Source of the DNA: an uncultured Candidatus Melainabacteria bacterium
GTDB taxonomy: Bacteria > Cyanobacteriota > Vampirovibrionia > Gastranaerophilales > Gastranaerophilaceae
NCBI GenBank assembly: GCA_934693235.1
Contig: CAKUUY010000002.1
Location: forward strand, 1 to 64,000
Length of the DNA stretch: 64,000 bases
Reading direction: 5' to 3'
The notes beneath the pieces are model-generated. The model worked only from the letters and a program-made list of their open reading frames with translations. It was not told where the DNA came from and did not search any database. The position numbers and the translations under genes are program-made. Shown piece by piece: positions 51,541 to 60,702 of this stretch; the first letter of the stretch is position 1; the number at the start of each line of letters is the position of its first letter.

Positions 51541-53018
51541 AAAATATTATCGCAAAAATAAAAGACTTGAGTAACTCAATTGATAAATACAAAGCAGAAA
51601 CAGTAATTCAATCATTGCCGTCTTATACATTTGTAAATAGAGCAAAATCACTAATAGAAAAAGGTCAATACGTTCAAGCAGAAGAAATTTTACTCAAAGC
51701 ACTTGAACTTCCTCAAAAAGATGCCCTTGTTTATAAATACCTTGGTGCGGTTTATGAAAAACTTGGGAAACTGGAAGAATGCATAGAAGCCTATCAAACT
51801 TCAGCAGAAATTAATCCTCAAGACAAAGTTATATGGCAAAGACTTGGTTTTGCCCTTGTTACAGTCGGAAAGTACGAAAATGCGATAAAATCCTTTGAAA
51901 ATGCTAACAAAATTCAACCTAACAATAGCGATACCTTTACAGGTTGGGGAATGGCATTAATGAAACAGGGCGAATTTGCTCTCGCACAAGCCAAATTTAT
52001 GGATGCGACAAAAGTAAACAAATATAATTTTACGGCAGTTTTTTTAGGTTCCGTAATGGACATCAAACTGGGGATGTATGACAAGGCTGAAATGAAACTT
52101 TCGTTCCTTGCAAATGTTTGTCCTAATGCTAATAACACGTTTGAATATGCACGTTTAAAGGCTCTCAAAGACGACTTGGACAGCGCAATCCACTATGCAA
52201 AAAAATCAATCGGCTACTACGAAAAAATGATGCCTGCATATATTCTATTGGGACAGCTTTATACCGAAAAATTTGATTTTGAAAATATGCAACAAGCATT
52301 TTGTGATGCGGAAAAACTAGGACTTGGCAACCCTGTTTTATATTTTGAATGGGGAAAATGCTTTGAAAAATTCAACAAACTTGATGAAGCTAAATCAAAA
52401 ATCTTAAAAGCTTTTGAACAAGACTCACAAAGTGTTGAAATTCAATCATTTTTAGCATTTTGTTGCGCTGAACGCGGGGAAATTGAAGAGGCTAAAACTT
52501 TGCTTGAAAAAGTATTAGAAAAATCTCCTAAAGACAAGCTTGCTCCAAAAGTTTCAGCAATTATTGCCTATGAAAATGGAGATTTGCAAGCAGCAATAGA
52601 ATATTTTCGTTCTGATGATGAAAATTGTACAAATGCGTATTATTTGGCAAAGTGTTATGAAAAACAAAATAATGACACAAAAGTTAAAGAATATTTTGAA
52701 TCTGCAATTCGTATAAATCCTCATTATATCAAAACTTTTGAAGATTATGCAAAATACTTAATACAACAAAATGACTTTTTAGAAGCTCAAAGGAAATTAA
52801 GAAAAGCGTTAAAATCCGAACCAAAAAATATAGTTATGTTAAATTTAATGTTTTATGTAAGTTACGTACTTGTCAAAGACAACGTTTGTGAATATAATGT
52901 AAAAGAAACAATTTCGTTTGCAAATACAATTGAAAAAATTGCACCTGAATTGTTTGAGTACCCTGCGCAAAAGCATGAATTGGAAAAGCTTTTAGCCGAT
53001 TTTTCAGAAAGAGAATAA
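51525..53018 (+). CDS. TPR-repeat protein, 497 residues
   Basis: Nearly the whole chain is tetratricopeptide repeats: AKSLIEKGQYVQAEEILLKA, YLGAVYEKLGKLEECIEAYQ, LGFALVTVGKYENAIKSFEN and many more, about twelve units. There is no signal peptide or catalytic domain, so it is a cytoplasmic scaffold. I accept a TTG start with GAGAGG seven bases upstream, inside the phosphatase gene. It ends 3 bp before lysC, so the three genes form one transcript. Confidence 0.85.
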   Translation: MSGWLENIIAKIKDLSNSIDKYKAETVIQSLPSYTFVNRAKSLIEKGQYVQAEEILLKALELPQKDALVYKYLGAVYEKLGKLEECIEAYQTSAEINPQDKVIWQRLGFALVTVGKYENAIKSFENANKIQPNNSDTFTGWGMALMKQGEFALAQAKFMDATKVNKYNFTAVFLGSVMDIKLGMYDKAEMKLSFLANVCPNANNTFEYARLKALKDDLDSAIHYAKKSIGYYEKMMPAYILLGQLYTEKFDFENMQQAFCDAEKLGLGNPVLYFEWGKCFEKFNKLDEAKSKILKAFEQDSQSVEIQSFLAFCCAERGEIEEAKTLLEKVLEKSPKDKLAPKVSAIIAYENGDLQAAIEYFRSDDENCTNAYYLAKCYEKQNNDTKVKEYFESAIRINPHYIKTFEDYAKYLIQQNDFLEAQRKLRKALKSEPKNIVMLNLMFYVSYVLVKDNVCEYNVKETISFANTIEKIAPELFEYPAQKHELEKLLADFSERE

Positions 53019-53021
53019 ATT

Positions 53022-54290
53022 TTGAAAAAGATTATAGTTCAAAAATTTGGCGGAACATCTGTTGCAGATACAGAAAAAATAAAAAACGTAGCCAAGATAG
53101 TTATTAGGGAAAAACAAAACGGGAATGATGTTGTAGTCGTAGTTTCAGCTATGGGACATACAACAGATTATCTTGTTAAAATGGCTAAGGATTTAAGTGA
53201 TAACCCATCCGGCAGAGAGATGGATATGCTTCTTTCTACTGGAGAGGGAGTCTCTATCGCCCTTTTAGCAATGGCAATTCAGGCTCAAGGCTATGATGCT
53301 GTCAGCTTTAACGCAATGCAAGTCGGTATTATGACAGAAAACGTTCACTCAAAAGCTCGTATTGTTAATATTAAAACAGAAAAGCTTAAAGAGAATTTAA
53401 AAGAGGGAAAAATTATTGTTGTCGCAGGTTTTCAAGGTGTGACTGAAAACGGAGAAATTACAACTCTTGGCAGAGGCGGATCTGATACATCTGCAGTTGC
53501 GTTAGCTGCAGCTTTAAATGCCGAAAGATGTGACATTTATACTGATGTTGAGGGAGTTTACACAACTGATCCCAGAGTCGTTCCGAATGCTTCAAAACTT
53601 GATGAAGTTTCTTACGAAGAAATGCTTGAACTTGCACACGCCGGCGCAAATGTTTTACACCCGAGAAGTGTAGAAACAGCAAAACAGTTCAATGTTCCAA
53701 TGCGTGTAAGAAGTAGTTTTAAACTAGATAATTTAGGTACTTTAATTTTAGGAGTTGAAAAAATGGAAATATATAAACCGGTTACAGGTGTTGCGGCAGA
53801 TTTGTCGCAGGCAAGAATTGTTGTTTGTGATGTACCAGACAAACCGGGTGTTGCCGCAAAAATTTTTAGCAGACTGGCTAAAGAAAATATTTCTGTAGAT
53901 ATGATTATCCAATCTTACGCAAGAAAAGTTTCTAACACAAACGACATCGCATTCACCATTGATTCAAGCGACACAAACAAAACTGTTGAAGCCTTGAATG
54001 CTCTAAAATCAGAAATTGGCGCAACAGGTAATATTCAAGTTAACGAAGGTATTGCAAAGGTTTCAATAGTAGGAGCCGGAATGATAGACAGACCTGGAGT
54101 TGCATCCACTATGTTTGAAACACTTGCAGAACAGGGTATAAATATCAAAATGATTTCCACAAGCGAAATTAAAATCAGTTGCCTCGTAGATAAAAATAAT
54201 GCACAACAAGCTGTAAATGCTTTGCATAAAGCATTTGAGCTTGAATGCAATGAAATTGCAGAAGTAAAAGGTGATTTACCAAATATTTAA
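53022..54290 (+). CDS. lysC: Aspartate kinase
   Basis: The 422 residues start KIIVQKFGGTSVADTEKIKN (kinase signature) and include GREMDMLLSTGEGVSIALLA, TTLGRGGSDTSAVALAAALN and YTDVEGVYTTDPRVVPNA. Two C-terminal ACT domains follow (VPDKPGVAAKIFSRLAKENI; GAGMIDRPGVASTMFETLAE), which usually bind lysine and threonine for feedback control. It commits aspartate to lysine/DAP, methionine and threonine synthesis. The start is TTG, right after the TPR gene. A terminator follows. Confidence 0.95.
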   Translation: MKKIIVQKFGGTSVADTEKIKNVAKIVIREKQNGNDVVVVVSAMGHTTDYLVKMAKDLSDNPSGREMDMLLSTGEGVSIALLAMAIQAQGYDAVSFNAMQVGIMTENVHSKARIVNIKTEKLKENLKEGKIIVVAGFQGVTENGEITTLGRGGSDTSAVALAAALNAERCDIYTDVEGVYTTDPRVVPNASKLDEVSYEEMLELAHAGANVLHPRSVETAKQFNVPMRVRSSFKLDNLGTLILGVEKMEIYKPVTGVAADLSQARIVVCDVPDKPGVAAKIFSRLAKENISVDMIIQSYARKVSNTNDIAFTIDSSDTNKTVEALNALKSEIGATGNIQVNEGIAKVSIVGAGMIDRPGVASTMFETLAEQGINIKMISTSEIKISCLVDKNNAQQAVNALHKAFELECNEIAEVKGDLPNI

Positions 54291-54771
54291 TAACCAAATA
54301 GAATTGGAAATAAAATTTAATAATGCATGTGTCAAGTAATTCGTTGACAAAATATTTATATTATTCCTGCGTGAACGGCGGGAATTTTTTGTGTAAAAAG
54401 TTCCACAAAACTAGCCACACACTTCATTCACTAATAACTTGTAAGCTCAACAAGCCACATGAGCGGAGTGCATCGCTCAAAAAAAAGAGTCCAAAAGTAT
54501 TGGACCCATTGGAATTAAGAATAGCTGGAAGTATGAAAAAGATTTAATACACATATTTAACGGAATAAGTGTTATTTTTACAATTACCTAGTTAGGGAAT
54601 ATACAAAATCCGGTTGGATAATATAAAATTAGAGAATATTGAGCATGCTAAACAGCGATAAAAATAAAAAAATTAATCCTTTACTAGAATAAGTGTATGT
54701 TTCGCACTTTATCCAAAAACTATTGATTTTATTAAGTTTCACAGAAACTTAACAAAACTTTATAAGAGGGG
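54291..54771. other. Long intergenic region between lysC and the 54864 gene
   Basis: A terminator-like hairpin lies at 54363-54390 (ATTCCTGC and GCGGGAAT, then TTTTTT). A second hairpin (GAGTCCAA/TTGGACCC) is near 54488-54510. The rest is AT-rich. A 74-codon frame at 54323 runs straight through the terminator and has no ribosome-binding site, so I do not call it. Confidence 0.55.
54363..54390 (+). terminator. Terminator after lysC
   Basis: ATTCCTGC (54363-54370) pairs with GCGGGAAT (54378-54385), with one G-T pair, followed by T5. Confidence 0.75.
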
Positions 54772-54835
54772 TTGACAAATAAAACAATATGATTTATAGT
54801 AAAAGTGTTAAATGAAGTGTTAAATAAACACTTAA
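54772..54835 (+). promoter_or_regulatory. Strong promoter with a repeat-bearing leader
   Basis: TTGACA (54772-54777), a 17-bp spacer and TATAGT (54795-54800). The leader then holds AGTGTTAAAT twice in tandem and an inverted AACACTT, so that AAGTGTT-AAATA-AACACTT can form a hairpin. A perfect AAAGGAGG follows before the ATG. Confidence 0.75.
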
Positions 54836-54863
54836 TAACAAAAACCTCGAAAGGAGGAACAAA

Positions 54864-55151
54864 ATGATAACAATTAATCCAGTAAAATTTAATACAGTTA
54901 GACCTATCTCTTTTGGAGAAGGAAACCTTAACAATATAACCCCGAATGTAGCGATTTTATCACTACAAAACCCAAATGCGAAAATCAACTTTGAAAACGA
55001 TTTAAGTCGTTCCCAAAAAGCAGACATGGTTCAAAACCCGAATATGTTAAAAGCTCTAGGGGCAAAGCTTCGCAAGACTTATAATATACTATTTTCACCT
55101 GACTACGACAGAGCAAGAAAAAGTCAGAAACATATCGCATTTATGGGATAG
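54864..55151 (+). CDS. Small hypothetical protein, 95 residues, strong expression signals
   Basis: The family is not recognised. The protein is soluble and Asn-rich at the start (MITINPVKFNTVRPISFGEG) and basic towards the end (KLRKTYNILFSPDYDRARKS), finishing HIAFMG. A consensus promoter, a consensus AAAGGAGG site and a strong terminator suggest that it is highly expressed. Its N-terminal ISFGEG recalls LSFKG in the 42097 protein, which may be a lineage-specific N-terminal motif. Confidence 0.7.
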   Translation: MITINPVKFNTVRPISFGEGNLNNITPNVAILSLQNPNAKINFENDLSRSQKADMVQNPNMLKALGAKLRKTYNILFSPDYDRARKSQKHIAFMG

Positions 55152-55228
55152 TTTCTGAACTCTGCTTCGCCGTCGCACGTTACCCCAAAACTTACATCCA
55201 CAAACAAAGTAAGTATTAATTCATAACT

Positions 55229-55266
55229 AAAAAAATCCTTTCTTTATCCGTAGAAAGGATTTTTTA
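55229..55266. terminator. Terminator after the 54864 gene
   Basis: AAAAATCCTTTCT and AGAAAGGATTTTT form a perfect 13-bp stem with an 8-nt loop and T runs on both strands. Confidence 0.9.
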
Positions 55267-55373
55267 TTGCAAAGAAAAAGTCCCCTGTTGTGGGGACAGA
55301 ATTTTCACACATTAACCTACTAATTTCTTCTACGTTTTCTACCAAATATGAGGAATCATTAATTAAGTCTTTT

Positions 55374-56879
55374 CTATGCTTTTGTATTTACGGCTTTCTT
55401 TTTCAAATATTCTTCCGGCTTATAACCAGCCTCTTTTAAAGCATTTGCCAATTCTTTATAAGTTGAGCCATAATAGTCTTGACCTTCAACTCTTACAACA
55501 AATTCGCCGTCTTTGTATTCAACTATATTTGAAATTTCAGCATTGTCATCTTTCAAAATGTCACGCATATCTTTTAAGAACAACTTTTTAGCTTCTGTTT
55601 CTTTTTTAGCATTTTCTGTCTTTTCTTTTTCTTCGGCCTTGTTCTTTTTATTTGCAGCATCAGCTTTTTGTTTGTCAGAAACTTCTTTGTTAGAAGCTTC
55701 AGCTAATTTTTTATTTTCAGCTTCAGTAACTGCTTTTTGAATAGTCGCTACTGCATCTTGAACAGCTTTTTCATCAATAAATGTTTTTCTTAATTGAGTA
55801 TAAGCAGTTGCAAATTGACCACCTAATTCTGTTTTAATCTCTAATTCTTGAGCTTTTTTGTCAAGCGCTGCTACGATATTCCAAATCATGTTTGTATTGC
55901 TGTGACCAGGGTTTGAAATTAACTGACCTTCTTTTGCATTTTTATCAAGAGAGTCGTTGTAAACCCATTCTGTATTAAATAGTTTTTCTACTAGAGATTT
56001 ACCATTTTGACTATATTGTGTATCCCAAGCATTCAAAACAGATGTAACATTGTCTTTATTAATCTTGACTATGCCACTTTTAAGCTTATCATAGTCTGTT
56101 CCGAATGTTTTACCTTCAAGTCCACCGTATATGTCTTGGCAAATACCTACAGCTTCTTTATTCAATTCTTTTTGTTTTCTGCCAGCTGCAGTATCAGAGC
56201 TAACTTCACCGGAAGAATTAGTTTCATCAGAATCAGATGCATTATCTGCACCATCTGCATTATCTGCATTATCTGCGCCATCTGTTCCTGTAGACTCTTG
56301 AACTTCTTTACTAATTGCTGCAGCTGTTTCAGATGCTTTTTTAGTCAATTCAATAACCTTACCTTGAATTGCTTCAACATCTTCAGTTTTTAAGTTTCCA
56401 GAAGAAGCTGCTTTATTAATTTGTTCTTTTAATCTTGAAATTTTATCTAAAATTGCTTGTAATTTTGATTTTTGAGCATCAGTCAATTTATCAGATTTCA
56501 TAACACCAGAAATCTGAGATTCTAAACCATTTAGGTTACTAACAACTGCAGATAATCTACAAACCAAACCTTGTTGAAATCCCCAGTTCCAAGCTGATGC
56601 ATTACCTTTTTGCATCAATGCCGGATCTGTAGACATACCTTGAGTTAAATCCGCAACACCAATCAACATTGGATTCCATTGACTCAAACCATTAGGAGCA
56701 AAATTTTCCTCTTGAGTAGCCAATGAATAAGTCATTGACGGATAACCAGTAGGGCGAGGGAAATATCTAGTATCATTAACATTTCCACCCAAGCCTGTGA
56801 TGCTGCTAGCTCTATCACCTAGTGCCCAGTAAGCTGGTAAATTTGGATATATGTTGTTAAATGAACTTGCGAAAATCAT
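55374..56879 (-). CDS. Hypothetical protein with acidic repeats and coiled coil, 501 residues
   Basis: The family is not recognised. The first 110 residues are aromatic and globular (NNIYPNLPAYWALGDRASSI) with no signal peptide. A coiled coil spans about 120-190. A low-complexity acidic stretch near 200-220 repeats A-D-N/G (GADNADNADGADNASDSDE) and is encoded by tandem GCATTATCTG-type DNA repeats. A second globular region, a Lys/Glu coiled coil (about 390-440) and a small C-terminal domain (VRVEGQDYYGSTYKELANAL) follow. The alternation of globular and coiled regions recalls the 16866 protein. Confidence 0.72.
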   Translation of the reverse strand: MIFASSFNNIYPNLPAYWALGDRASSITGLGGNVNDTRYFPRPTGYPSMTYSLATQEENFAPNGLSQWNPMLIGVADLTQGMSTDPALMQKGNASAWNWGFQQGLVCRLSAVVSNLNGLESQISGVMKSDKLTDAQKSKLQAILDKISRLKEQINKAASSGNLKTEDVEAIQGKVIELTKKASETAAAISKEVQESTGTDGADNADNADGADNASDSDETNSSGEVSSDTAAGRKQKELNKEAVGICQDIYGGLEGKTFGTDYDKLKSGIVKINKDNVTSVLNAWDTQYSQNGKSLVEKLFNTEWVYNDSLDKNAKEGQLISNPGHSNTNMIWNIVAALDKKAQELEIKTELGGQFATAYTQLRKTFIDEKAVQDAVATIQKAVTEAENKKLAEASNKEVSDKQKADAANKKNKAEEKEKTENAKKETEAKKLFLKDMRDILKDDNAEISNIVEYKDGEFVVRVEGQDYYGSTYKELANALKEAGYKPEEYLKKKAVNTKA

Positions 56880-57003
56880 TTTTCCAATCCCCTGTGATTT
56901 AATCCCCGTACTTTTATAAAGGATTTTTATCTTGAGAAATTGACAAAATGTATAAATAAAATTTTATTGAAACCTGAAAACCGTTAAAAACAGTAGCATT
57001 TTT

Positions 57004-57654
57004 CTACTTTACATTACTTAACATTGTAATTATATCTTGTTTTGTTAAGGTGGGATTTATCTCTTTTAGACTCACAATTGATGATGTATCAACTTTTTCC
57101 TTAAATATTCTTTCAAGTAAATCTTTATTATAATCATATAAAATCGAACCATGTTGCAATATATAGCCCTCTTTTCGAAACTGAGCCGAGCCAATAAATT
57201 TCCGACCATGCCAACACAAATCTGCACCTGTAGAAACAAGCATACAATAGTCTTTATGACCTTGCAATTTTCGTTTTCCGCCAAATTCCAATTCTATACC
57301 AATTTGAGCAAACACATCAATTAATATTTGAGAAATCTCTTTATAAGACTCTACAACATTTTCACCATGTTTTAAACTTGCAACAGAACAAACATAACTA
57401 TACGTAATTTCATTATCATGCAATAGAGCACGACCACCAGTCAAACGCCTGACATAATCAATTCCATGCGCCTTAAGTAGTTCTTCATCAACAAAATCAT
57501 CTTTTTGATTTCTTCCCAATGAAACACATGCCGGAGACCAGCCATAAAGCCTGAATATAGGTTCTTGAGTTTTATTTTTGATAGCATTATCCAATAAGTC
57601 GCTATCTATCTGCATATTTTGTTTTCCAGTATTGATTGTGAATGGTATGAACAT
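57004..57654 (-). CDS. Lipoate-protein ligase A / octanoyltransferase family protein
   Basis: The 216-residue protein has the LplA/LipB/LipM fold: FRLYGWSPACVSLGRNQ, YVRRLTGGRALLHDNEITYS (the RxxGGxxxxH nucleotide/lipoyl motif), GADLCWHGRKFIGSAQFRKE (catalytic Lys region) and ILQHGSILYDY. It attaches lipoate or octanoate to lipoyl domains, so GcvH in this window is a probable substrate. Whether it is a ligase (LplA) or a transferase (LipM) cannot be decided; it is shorter than LplA proteins with the extra C-terminal domain. Confidence 0.88.
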   Translation of the reverse strand: MFIPFTINTGKQNMQIDSDLLDNAIKNKTQEPIFRLYGWSPACVSLGRNQKDDFVDEELLKAHGIDYVRRLTGGRALLHDNEITYSYVCSVASLKHGENVVESYKEISQILIDVFAQIGIELEFGGKRKLQGHKDYCMLVSTGADLCWHGRKFIGSAQFRKEGYILQHGSILYDYNKDLLERIFKEKVDTSSIVSLKEINPTLTKQDIITMLSNVK

Positions 57655-57681
57655 GGTGTGCCTAATTTTGCTCTTTTTTAA

Positions 57682-57800
57682 GGGAAGTGAATAGGTGAAT
57701 AAGGAAATAAGTGAATAAGTGCATTTAACTTACTTTGTTCGAAAATATATTATGTTGCATAGCAACTGTAATGAACATATTTTCTTATTCACTTTTTAAA
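57682..57800. repeat. Intergenic palindromic repeat
   Basis: AATAAGTGAATAAGT and TTATTCACTT face each other across a core (57727-57776) that includes TTTGTTCGAAAATATATTAT and a GTTGCATAGCAAC palindrome. The core matches the reverse complement of 61398-61447 at 42 of 50 bases. Confidence 0.75.
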
Positions 57801-57816
57801 ATACATTTATACCAAG

Positions 57817-58707
57817 TTAGATATTTGCGTTATTTTCCCTTTCTTTCAAATCTTTTTCAAACTGCGCAAATGTCTCATTTCCGACGAATTGTTCCAGAGC
57901 TGCGCGCTTTGCATAATAATCGGAACGAGCTTTCATTTGGTTATCCAAAGCAGTTCTGTAATAAGCATCTGTTGTCAGAATAAGTTCTCTAGACATAGTT
58001 TGAGCAATATCATAATTTTTCTTTCTGTCTACAGTAATTTGTTCCATCATTTTCAGTCTTTTTCTAGCCGTCATATAGTTGTAGTACAAATCAACCGTTT
58101 TTTGTTGCAAATCCTCTATTTTACGAACAAGAATAATCATATCTGCATCAGTTACTTTTGTATATTTATAATTAAGAGCTTTTGTATCTTGCGACATAAT
58201 TCCCAAAATATTACCGCCAATCAAAGAACTACCGGCAAGTAAGGGATTTCCCATGCCTGCACCGACAAGTGTAGACATACTAGCAATAGTTGTTAAAACT
58301 TTTTTTACAGACTTTTCATCCGGTTTATCTTCATCTGGATTTGCAAGCTTATACAGAGCAAAATTTATCGTATCACTTTGTGAAGCAGCTCCCTGCCACA
58401 ATACAGACAAATCTCCAACCATATCTTCTTGGTCAAGCTCTAAGTCCGCCGCAACTTCTCGGGAAATTTGTTTAATACTCAAATCTGCATAAGTTAAATC
58501 ATTTGCATCAAATTGTTCTGCATCTTTTTTTACATACTCTTGATGGATTTTATTTTCAGCTTTCGCCTCCATGTATTCTTTTTCAGGAATTTCAGAAAGT
58601 CCGGTTCTATAAGCAGGTGGCTTTGGATTAACAATGTCGGTCAATTCAATTGCCGAAACAGGTAATATTAAATTCAAAATCAATGCGGCTATAAGAAATT
58701 TTTTCAT
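57817..58707 (-). CDS. Secreted TolC-like helical protein, paralogue 1
   Basis: A signal peptide (about 1-19, FLIAALILNLILPVSA) is followed by a charged helical region, a glycine/serine-rich hydrophobic patch (about 140-170, GAGMGNPLLAGSSLIGGNIL) and a long helical C-terminus (IEDLQQKTVDLYYNYMTARK). The pattern LQxKxxxxYYNYxxAxxxL resembles the coiled-coil helices of TolC-type outer-membrane efflux proteins, but the beta-barrel part is not evident. It overlaps its paralogue by 4 bp (ATGA), so the two are coupled and probably form a complex. Confidence 0.7.
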   Translation of the reverse strand: MKKFLIAALILNLILPVSAIELTDIVNPKPPAYRTGLSEIPEKEYMEAKAENKIHQEYVKKDAEQFDANDLTYADLSIKQISREVAADLELDQEDMVGDLSVLWQGAASQSDTINFALYKLANPDEDKPDEKSVKKVLTTIASMSTLVGAGMGNPLLAGSSLIGGNILGIMSQDTKALNYKYTKVTDADMIILVRKIEDLQQKTVDLYYNYMTARKRLKMMEQITVDRKKNYDIAQTMSRELILTTDAYYRTALDNQMKARSDYYAKRAALEQFVGNETFAQFEKDLKERENNANI

Positions 58708-59519
58708 CTGCTCACCGCCTTTTCTCCGACAAGAGTTGAATTTACGTTGAATTGGTATAAATTAAGCTTATCCACAACTTTTTTCCCTGCTAACCTTTGT
58801 AACTCTAGGTGATACTTTTTCGCATTCTCCATATAATAAAACTCTTCAACTCTCATATTATCGTAAAGCGCAGATGATATTGTAATTTCCATCAAATCTT
58901 CATCATCTAAAGCTTTTGCGTAATTTTTGTTATACAAAAGCAATCTTTGACGAGTTTCTTTTAGTTGCGATAATGAACTCTTATAATTGTAATATGCCGT
59001 AATAATTTTATCTTGTAAGCTTTCTACAAGGCCCGCAAGTTCAATTAATTCAGTATCCGTAAGCGGAATTTCTGTCGGCATATTTTTTCTATTTATCAAA
59101 TTTTGAGCCAAGCGACCTGCCGCGAATGCAGATGACTGCGTCATATAATTTCCCCCCATAAGAGATGGAGCAAGTGAAGCCCCCGCAATAACAGCAGAAA
59201 GAGTCTTAGCCATCAGAGATGAATGAATTCTGCGTTGACTTTCAGGTGTCGAAAGTTTTTTCAATGCAAAACCGATAACCTGATTGTTTTCAACGGTCCC
59301 TTTCCAAAGATTTTCAATATCTTCAAGATCTTTGTCTTTTTGTCTCTGAATAAGTTCTTGTAAAATAGCTTCATCATTAACAAGCAATGATTGCTTTTTA
59401 GAAACATTCGTTCTTGGCAATTCTATTTTTTTAGATTCAATCCCACTAAGTGAGACTTCATCTGCCAAAACAGGTATTCCCAAAAGAACTATCAATATCC
59501 CAACCAAGTATTTCTTCAT
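58704..59519 (-). CDS. Secreted TolC-like helical protein, paralogue 2
   Basis: The 271-residue protein has a signal peptide (KKYLVGILIVLLGIPVLA) and the same layout as its neighbour: a segment IENLWKGTVENNQVIGFALK (compare LSVLWQGAASQSDTINFALY), a hydrophobic Ala/Gly patch and a helical end with VESLQDKIITAYYNYKSSLS. The two probably arose by tandem duplication. ATG 59519 is preferred because TATAAA ends six bases before it; the frame extends twelve codons further up without start signals. The role is likely envelope-associated. Confidence 0.7.
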   Translation of the reverse strand: MKKYLVGILIVLLGIPVLADEVSLSGIESKKIELPRTNVSKKQSLLVNDEAILQELIQRQKDKDLEDIENLWKGTVENNQVIGFALKKLSTPESQRRIHSSLMAKTLSAVIAGASLAPSLMGGNYMTQSSAFAAGRLAQNLINRKNMPTEIPLTDTELIELAGLVESLQDKIITAYYNYKSSLSQLKETRQRLLLYNKNYAKALDDEDLMEITISSALYDNMRVEEFYYMENAKKYHLELQRLAGKKVVDKLNLYQFNVNSTLVGEKAVSR

Positions 59520-59525
59520 AACAAA

Positions 59526-59555
59526 TTTATAACACAAGAAAAATAATAAATCCAA
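59526..59555 (-). promoter_or_regulatory. Promoter of the TolC-like pair
   Basis: On the minus strand TTGGAT (59555-59550), an 18-bp spacer and TATAAA (59531-59526), six bases before the ATG. Confidence 0.55.
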
Positions 59556-59636
59556 TGATTGAGAAACTCTACATCAAATGGTTGTTCTTCAACCCTAAAA
59601 AAAAAACTATTATATATAAGGAGAGAGAGGAAAAAA

Positions 59637-60368
59637 TTGAATTCTAATACAAAGATGTGTACACCCCCTGTACAGAATACTTTTTACGAAAAAGCAAATA
59701 CACTACGCCTTGAAAACATGTTTAAAGAAGCTGTTTCCAGTTATTTAAACGCAATTTTAATTGACAGAAATAACTTTGACAGCTATTTCGGACTTGGAAT
59801 TTGTTACAAAAATCTTGAACAATATGCCAAAGCAATAAAATACTTGGATATAGCTTCAAACTTAAATAGTGAAAATTATGAAGTATTCTACGAACTCGGA
59901 ATTTGCCATCTTCTTGACGGTTCACCTTGCGGCGCAATAAAAAACTTTGTTCGCGCAATCCAAATTAATCCCGATAATCCTGATGCGATTCTACAGTTAG
60001 GAATTGCTCATGAAATGTGCGAAGAACCGGAACTTGCTCTAATGATTTACCAAAAATTAATCGAAAATTCTCCTGAATACATAAAAGCATATGACAACAA
60101 ATCAGCTTTACTGATGAAGCTAGGGGATTATAAAGAAGCATCTTCTGTCTTACACGAAATGCTAAAGATTGTACCAAATTATCACAAAGCTTACGCAGGG
60201 ATTGGAGTATGTTTTGATAAACTTGGAAAACGCTCTAACGCTCAAAGATATTACAGAAAATTTTTGTCCGAAAACCCTTTTTCACACAAAGCAGAATTCA
60301 TTAAAAATCGACTTAATAAAATAAAAGTTAAAAATGCTCCGCAAACAAAATACTTACAAATAATATAG
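59637..60368 (+). CDS. TPR-repeat protein, about 243 residues
   Basis: At least five TPR units are visible: EKANTLRLENMFKEAVSSYL, LGICYKNLEQYAKAIKYLDI, YELGICHLLDGSPCGAIKNF, LGIAHEMCEEPELALMIYQK and GIGVCFDKLGKRSNAQRYYR. There is no signal peptide. I prefer the TTG at 59637, which has GAGAGG six bases upstream, over the ATG at 59559, which lies too close to the divergent gene's promoter. It is probably a cytoplasmic adaptor. Confidence 0.82.
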   Translation: MNSNTKMCTPPVQNTFYEKANTLRLENMFKEAVSSYLNAILIDRNNFDSYFGLGICYKNLEQYAKAIKYLDIASNLNSENYEVFYELGICHLLDGSPCGAIKNFVRAIQINPDNPDAILQLGIAHEMCEEPELALMIYQKLIENSPEYIKAYDNKSALLMKLGDYKEASSVLHEMLKIVPNYHKAYAGIGVCFDKLGKRSNAQRYYRKFLSENPFSHKAEFIKNRLNKIKVKNAPQTKYLQII

Positions 60369-60416
60369 ACCTAAGTCTAATTTATTAATAGATTTTTCAA
60401 TGCTAACATTCAAGAC

Positions 60417-60644
60417 GTGAGCAATAAAGATTTATTATTGAACAATTTGTTAGAAGCATTGTGCGCCCTAGAAAAAGAAGAAACGCTAATAAAGCTTTTG
60501 CAACAAACAATGGTCGAAACCTCAGATTTTAGTCCAAAAGATAGCCTTAACATCTGTTCACTAATACAGTCATGTAATCGAAATACACAAATTCAATTAA
60601 ATAATATTCAAACTCAATTAACCGAAAAATATATTGTAGATTAA
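60417..60644 (+). CDS. Hypothetical protein, 75 residues
   Basis: The product is a small helical acidic protein (LNNLLEALCALEKEETLIKL; NRNTQIQLNNIQTQLTEKYI) with a GTG start and no clear ribosome-binding site. It lies between the TPR gene and nusB on the same strand. The family is not recognised. The amphipathic helical content argues for a real protein, but the call is weak. Confidence 0.5.
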   Translation: MSNKDLLLNNLLEALCALEKEETLIKLLQQTMVETSDFSPKDSLNICSLIQSCNRNTQIQLNNIQTQLTEKYIVD

Positions 60645-60702
60645 GTTTTTTTATGATAGCATTAGGCTTGTAAATTAAAAAAAAATGAAAAAGAGGTAAA
60701 AT

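Noticed and set aside
54323..54547. 74-codon frame downstream of lysC
   Set aside because: It runs through the lysC terminator, lacks a ribosome-binding site and resembles no protein.
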